Source of the DNA: JAGVUD01 sp052033935
Lineage (GTDB): Bacteria > Armatimonadota > UBA5829 > DSUL01
Direction: 5' to 3'
DNA: 64,000 nt
Assembly (NCBI GenBank): GCA_052033935.1
Contig: JBPOJE010000012.1
Location: 1-64,000 of the forward strand
Numbering within the stretch: position 1 is the first letter of the stretch; every line of letters starts with the position of its first letter. A model generated the notes under the pieces. The model made no database searches and was not told where the DNA came from. It saw only the letters and a list, made by a program, of their open reading frames with translations. The position numbers were made by a program, and so were the translations under genes. Of the stretch, positions 60,487-64,000 are shown one piece after another.

Positions 60487-62092
60487 TCACCAGCGCGAGC
60501 CTCGCTCCGGTCAGTGCCTCGTCATCGCCCAGCACCCGGCATTCGGTGTAGAACTTGTGGAAGAGACGCGCCAACTCTGTCGCGAACGCCGACAGCCGGT
60601 GCGGCTCGTGCCGGAAGGCAGCTCGCGCCACCTCCTCCGGCCAGTCCGCCAGCTTCTTGATCAGGTCCAACTCCGGTTCGTCCACGAGCAGCGAGAGGTT
60701 CGCGTCCTCCGCTTTCGGTACGGCGCGGCCGCGCTCCTCCGCGTTCCGCAGAAGCGCCGCTATGCGCGCATGTGCGTACTGCACGTAGTAAACAGGGTTC
60801 TCCTCACTCTGGCTCTTTGCCAGTTCCAGGTCGAAGTCGAGCTGGCTGTCGTGGCTTCGCATCAGCAAGAAGTACCGCGCCGCGTCCTTGCCCACCTCGT
60901 GCACCAGCTCCGACAGCGAAATCACGTCGCCCGCGCGCTTCGACATCATCACGACCTCGCCGCTCGACATCAGCCGGACAGCCTGGTAGATGAGAATGTC
61001 CACGTCCCCGGCCTTGTACCCGAGCGCTGCGACCGCCGCCTTCGTCCGGGCGATGTAGCCGTGATGATCCGGGCCCCACACATTGATGAGCCTGTTGAAC
61101 CCCCGCTCGAACTTGTCCGCGTGATACGCCGCATCAGCGGCAATGTAGGTGGGGCTGCCGTTCGAGCGCACCAGCGCCCTGTCCTTGTCGTCGCCGAAGT
61201 TCGTGCTGCGCAGCCATACCGCGTCGTCCTGCTCGTACGTGAAGCCGCGCTCGTCCAGCTTCGCGACCGCTTCGCGCACCTTGCCCGAATCGTGCAGCGA
61301 GCGCTCGCTGAACCAGCAGTCGAACATAATCCCGAACTCCTCGAGGTCGGCCTTCTGCTGTGCGATCATCGCGTCCTCGGCCATCCGCGTGAAGATGGTC
61401 AGCCGCTCCTCGGGGTCCATCGAAACGTACGCATCACCATGCTTTGCGATAATGTCCTTCGCGATCTGAATGACGTACGTGCCCTGATAGCCGTCCTCCG
61501 GCATCTCGACGGGCTGGGCGAGTTCCTGAAGATAGCGTACGACGAGCGACTTGCCGAAGTTGATCATCTGCGTCGAGTTCGCTGCGTCGTTGATGTAATA
61601 CTCGCGCGCCACCTGCGCGCCCGTCAGCTCGTACAGCCGTGCCAGAGTGTCGCCGATTGCCCCGCCGCGGCCGCTCGCCACGGTGATCGGGCCGTTCGGG
61701 TTGGCGCTGACGAACTCCAGAAGCACCTTCGTGCCCGCGCCCGCGTTGCTCCGGCCGTAGCGGCCGTCTTCCTGGGCAATCTTGAGGATCACGTCGTGCA
61801 GCCACCCCGGCTTGAGGTAAAAGTTGATGAAGCCGGGCCCCGCGACCTCCACCCGGTCTATTAGCCCGTCCCCCGTCCCTATGCTGGCGACAATGCATTC
61901 CGCGATCTTGCGCGGGGGCAGGTTCGCCTCGCGCGCCATCGCCATCGCCACATTCGACGAAAAGTCGCCATGCTCCCGGTTGCGTGGGACTTCGACCTCA
62001 ACCTTGGGAGTCCCCGAAAAACTCAGCTCGCCCCTGTCGCGGGCGGCTTCCAGCGCCTGCTGGATTGCCTGCACAACTCGCTCTTTAGCCAA
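60419..62092 (-). CDS. argS: Arginine--tRNA ligase, atypical HIGH region
   Basis: Charges tRNA-Arg. The protein has 557 residues with an N-terminal additional domain, catalytic Rossmann core and C-terminal DALR domain (QYAHARIAALLRNAEERG). FVSANPNGPITVASGRG stands where most ArgRS read SANPTGPLHVGHGRG, so both His of the HIGH motif are replaced (TVAS). The following AIGDTLARLYELTG and the substrate motif EYYINDAANSTQM are normal. The KMSKS-like loop is VVMMSKRAGDVISL. The rest is well conserved, so the gene is probably functional. It is followed by the overlapping glycoside hydrolase frame. Confidence 0.93.
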   Translation of the reverse strand: MAKERVVQAIQQALEAARDRGELSFSGTPKVEVEVPRNREHGDFSSNVAMAMAREANLPPRKIAECIVASIGTGDGLIDRVEVAGPGFINFYLKPGWLHDVILKIAQEDGRYGRSNAGAGTKVLLEFVSANPNGPITVASGRGGAIGDTLARLYELTGAQVAREYYINDAANSTQMINFGKSLVVRYLQELAQPVEMPEDGYQGTYVIQIAKDIIAKHGDAYVSMDPEERLTIFTRMAEDAMIAQQKADLEEFGIMFDCWFSERSLHDSGKVREAVAKLDERGFTYEQDDAVWLRSTNFGDDKDRALVRSNGSPTYIAADAAYHADKFERGFNRLINVWGPDHHGYIARTKAAVAALGYKAGDVDILIYQAVRLMSSGEVVMMSKRAGDVISLSELVHEVGKDAARYFLLMRSHDSQLDFDLELAKSQSEENPVYYVQYAHARIAALLRNAEERGRAVPKAEDANLSLLVDEPELDLIKKLADWPEEVARAAFRHEPHRLSAFATELARLFHKFYTECRVLGDDEALTGARLALVNASKQVLGNLLHTMGIEAPERM

Positions 62093-62151
62093 CTCGAACG
62101 ATTCCCTTCAAGCCGATAGCCTCTCTTCCCGCCGCCGCTTTCCTCACGCTC

Positions 62152-63315
62152 TCACAGAAGCGGTATGCGGATGCCGAGCGCCCAGATCAGCACCTGCGTC
62201 GCCAGCATCGTCAGCGCCAGGCCCATGCCGATCTGCACGAAGCCGAGGTTCCAGAATCTCTGTCCTTCCGGACGGGCCCCCAGCACCTCTTCGCGGTAGC
62301 GCGTCAGCAGTTCCTTTCCCGCCGTAATCCCGCTTTCGATCTGCCTGTCGGTGGGGCGGCGCGTCGTCACGTGCTTCTGCAGCCACGCGCCGATAGACCG
62401 CCACGCGAGAAGAACGACTATTATAGCAAGGAATACCGCCACCGGGCTTGGAAAGGCTGTCGTCAGCACCACGAATACGCTTGCCGCCGCTGCAAGATTT
62501 GTCCCGCAGCGTGGATGAACGCGGGGCATCCGCCGCACGGTTGCCATATCCAGCGGCTCCCCACGCTCGATTGCGTGCACAGTCTGATGCTCGGCGGCGT
62601 GGAAGCCCGCCACCCGCGAATACCTTATTCCGAGCAGAAGCACCAGAATCGGCGGCGCCATCGAAGCGTATTTGACCAGGTCGACCGGTGTCATCGCGGG
62701 CGAAGGGGTCGAAAGGAGCGCCGCGTAGAACGGCTGTCCCAGCCAGCGCTGAATCAGCCAGCTTGCGCCGGCGAACAGCAGAACTCCAGCGATCTGCAGC
62801 AGCCCGAACATGACCCCGAGCAGTACGAGCGCCACGTCGCTCACTCCGCCCCGCTGTGAGCCGCAGGTCAAGTACACGCCGAGCGGGGTGGCGAGTCCTC
62901 CGACCGTCACGGGCCTGAGTGCGTTTGTCAGGGCCGCAATTACATCCGAGCGCACCAGATAGCCGCCGTACGTGCCCCGCGAGTCCGCAACGGGCAGCAC
63001 GTCAGCCCCTGTCTCCTCGAACAGCCGGGCGGCCTCGGCAATCGTCGCCTCCGGGCCGATGAACGCCGGCATGGGCCGCACGGCGCCGCTGATGTCCGGC
63101 AGGGGCTCCGCGCAGTCGCCCGAACAAGCGTTGACGAGCTGCAGCAGATCGCGTTCATGAACGATCCCCACCACCTGCATGCCCGAGATGACCGGAGCAG
63201 CGCTGCCCCCCGACGCCCTCAGCAACGCGACCGCTGACGATACCGGGTCGGTTACGAACAGCGGCCGCGCCGTGCGGATCAGTTCCAGTATTCGGTTGTC
63301 GCCGGGGCTCGTCAT
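62152..63315 (-). CDS. CBS-domain DUF1385 (YqhQ-like) membrane protein
   Basis: A 387-residue protein. Two CBS domains occupy about residues 10-140 (PLFVTDPVSSAVALLRASGG, IGPEATIAEAARLFEETGAD) and should sense an adenine nucleotide. The membrane part follows: helices near 165-185, 235-255 and 290-330, with the DUF1385 hallmark FHAAEHQTVHAIERGEPL and HPRCGTNLA. The start at 63315 fits the family; longer frames read back into the rpmB promoter. It is divergent from rpmB and may share a regulatory region with it. Confidence 0.88.
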   Translation of the reverse strand: MTSPGDNRILELIRTARPLFVTDPVSSAVALLRASGGSAAPVISGMQVVGIVHERDLLQLVNACSGDCAEPLPDISGAVRPMPAFIGPEATIAEAARLFEETGADVLPVADSRGTYGGYLVRSDVIAALTNALRPVTVGGLATPLGVYLTCGSQRGGVSDVALVLLGVMFGLLQIAGVLLFAGASWLIQRWLGQPFYAALLSTPSPAMTPVDLVKYASMAPPILVLLLGIRYSRVAGFHAAEHQTVHAIERGEPLDMATVRRMPRVHPRCGTNLAAAASVFVVLTTAFPSPVAVFLAIIVVLLAWRSIGAWLQKHVTTRRPTDRQIESGITAGKELLTRYREEVLGARPEGQRFWNLGFVQIGMGLALTMLATQVLIWALGIRIPLL

Positions 63316-63375
63316 GTTGCTGTCCGCCGGGCTCTGATGGCATGTCAAAAGGTCTGGCAGTTCTGCCGCGCCTTG

Positions 63376-63384
63376 TGCTAGAAT
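63376..63384 (+). promoter_or_regulatory. Extended -10 promoter before rpmB
   Basis: TGC-TAGAAT (TG at 63376-63377, TAGAAT at 63379-63384) forms an extended -10 element. A good -35 box is missing. The predicted leader before rpmB is about 95 bases. Confidence 0.5.
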
Positions 63385-63485
63385 ATCTTCTCGCGCGCCC
63401 TCCAGCGAGGACTCGCGTGTTATTTTGCCTGCGGGAATGGCCGTCCGAGGCCAGAAAGGCCCGCGATGAAATGAAAGGTAGCCAC

Positions 63486-63701
63486 ATGGCAGTTTCCTGC
63501 GCAGTTTGCGGTAAGGGCTCACAGTTTGGCCAGAACATCCGGCATCAGCACTCCGGGTCATGGGCACTGCGCGCCCCGCGCACCAAGCACCAGTGGAAGC
63601 CGAACTTGCAGACCGTTCGCACGGTCGTGGGCGGAACGCCGAAGCGCATCCGCGTCTGCACGAAGTGCATCAAGGCCGGCAAGGTCGCGCGGTCGGTTTA
63701 G
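63486..63701 (+). CDS. rpmB: 50S ribosomal protein L28, zinc-ribbon type
   Basis: A 71-residue ribosomal protein. CAVCGKGSQFGQNIRHQHSG at the front and NLQTVRTVVGGTPKRIRVCT then CIKAGKVARSV at the end are typical. The Cys pairs (CAVC and CTKC) form the zinc-binding version. The ATG at 63486 follows AAAGGT. A stem-loop follows the stop. Confidence 0.97.
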   Translation: MAVSCAVCGKGSQFGQNIRHQHSGSWALRAPRTKHQWKPNLQTVRTVVGGTPKRIRVCTKCIKAGKVARSV

Positions 63702-63703
63702 CA

Positions 63704-63741
63704 GGAGCGCTTCGGGGCCACCCTGGCCCTGACGGCGCTCC
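63704..63741 (+). terminator. Possible terminator of rpmB
   Basis: An outer stem GGAGCGC/GCGCTCC with an inner GGGGCCA/TGGCCCT pairing starts 3 bases after the rpmB stop. The T tail is weak, so the call is tentative. Confidence 0.45.
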
Positions 63742-63893
63742 GCCAGCCTCCCTGTTTCTTCCCGCAAAAACAAGCACCGCCTCATCCGCCGATAGTTTCC
63801 CTCCCGCGCGAACGAACGGTGACCGAACCGATTATACAGGTTTCCCCGTCCGCGCGTCACCTGCGGTTGGCCGCGTTCCAACTCATCCCCCCC

Positions 63894-63923
63894 TTGCCGT
63901 TGACACCGTTTTGCGGATATAAC
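63894..63923 (+). promoter_or_regulatory. Promoter of a heat-shock gene beyond the right edge
   Basis: TTGCCG (63894-63899), an 18-base spacer, TATAAC (63918-63923). A TTGACA at 63900-63905 is too close to pair with this -10. The predicted start (about 63930) lies just before the CIRCE element. No gene is visible in 63742-63893. Confidence 0.55.
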
Positions 63924-63934
63924 TTGTCTGGCTT

Positions 63935-63961
63935 TTAGCACTCAAGCATTCTGACTGCTAA
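63935..63961 (+). promoter_or_regulatory. CIRCE operator (HrcA binding site)
   Basis: TTAGCACTC-N9-GACTGCTAA. The consensus is TTAGCACTC-N9-GAGTGCTAA, so 17 of 18 arm positions match and the spacer is exactly 9. It sits immediately downstream of a predicted transcription start, the usual place for HrcA repression of groESL or hrcA-dnaK operons. Confidence 0.9.
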
Positions 63962-64000
63962 TCGCCCAGCCCGAACGGGCCTGGCAGCCGGATGCATTAA

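Noticed and set aside
1..64000. Insertion sequences, prophage, integron or toxin-antitoxin modules
   Set aside because: No transposase, integrase, phage structural gene, terminal inverted repeats with target duplications, or recognisable toxin-antitoxin pair was seen.

Overview
The window is a GC-rich bacterial chromosome segment with tightly packed genes, good Shine-Dalgarno sites and ordinary sigma70-type promoters. It has no phage, plasmid, insertion-sequence or CRISPR signature. The gene mix suggests a free-living, polysaccharide-degrading bacterium: many secreted carbohydrate-active proteins, a PEP-CTERM sorted protein, twin-arginine signals, glycine-rich shell proteins and a very large multidomain surface protein. 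This fits Armatimonadota or a similar lineage, but no marker here settles the taxonomy and the assignment is an inference.

Layout. 0-4.2 kb (minus strand): a secreted agarase-like GH-A hydrolase and glmS. 4.3-10.1 kb (plus): tRNA-Glu(CTC), surE, a small acidic protein, a secreted TPR protein and an orphan sugar-type ABC ATPase. 10.1-14.2 kb: a small membrane protein, then an SGNH esterase - lemA - DUF2207 operon. 14.2-28.9 kb is the accessory part: a secreted phosphodiester-glycosidase-like protein, a frameshifted sigma-70-like regulator, a glycine-rich secreted protein, and a giant surface protein (about 3,150 residues) read in two frames. A two-part OB-like module is shared by the glycosidase-like protein and the giant protein.

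28.9-37.8 kb is branched-chain amino acid biosynthesis: ilvB-ilvN-ilvC, a GNAT gene, then leuA-cimA. ilvB follows a promoter, an Ile/Val/Leu-rich leader peptide and an intrinsic terminator, which is the layout of translational attenuation. leuA follows a second candidate leader ORF and a long stem-loop. 37.8-46 kb holds a PDZ/radical-SAM protein, a Tat-type alpha/beta hydrolase with a damaged N-terminus, a PEP-CTERM protein followed by a 79-bp tandem repeat, remnants of secreted proteins, a PRTase-like protein, a PPOX-fold protein, a lipoprotein and a BNR-repeat protein.

46-63.7 kb (mostly minus) starts with a GH20-type hexosaminidase. The housekeeping cluster alaS - membrane protein - ruvX - mltG - yqeG follows, then a PfkB kinase, a YesL-like membrane protein, a TIM-barrel hydrolase, argS with an atypical HIGH region, and a CBS-DUF1385 membrane protein. 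Divergent from the last is rpmB (L28). The right edge holds a promoter with a near-perfect CIRCE operator, so a HrcA-controlled chaperone gene should begin just outside.

Most notable: the ilvB attenuator, the CIRCE site, the split giant protein with its DAVSREF repeats, three apparent frameshifts within 8 kb (16.8-24.7 kb), the hairpin-forming 79-bp tandem array, and an arginyl-tRNA synthetase without the HIGH histidines.
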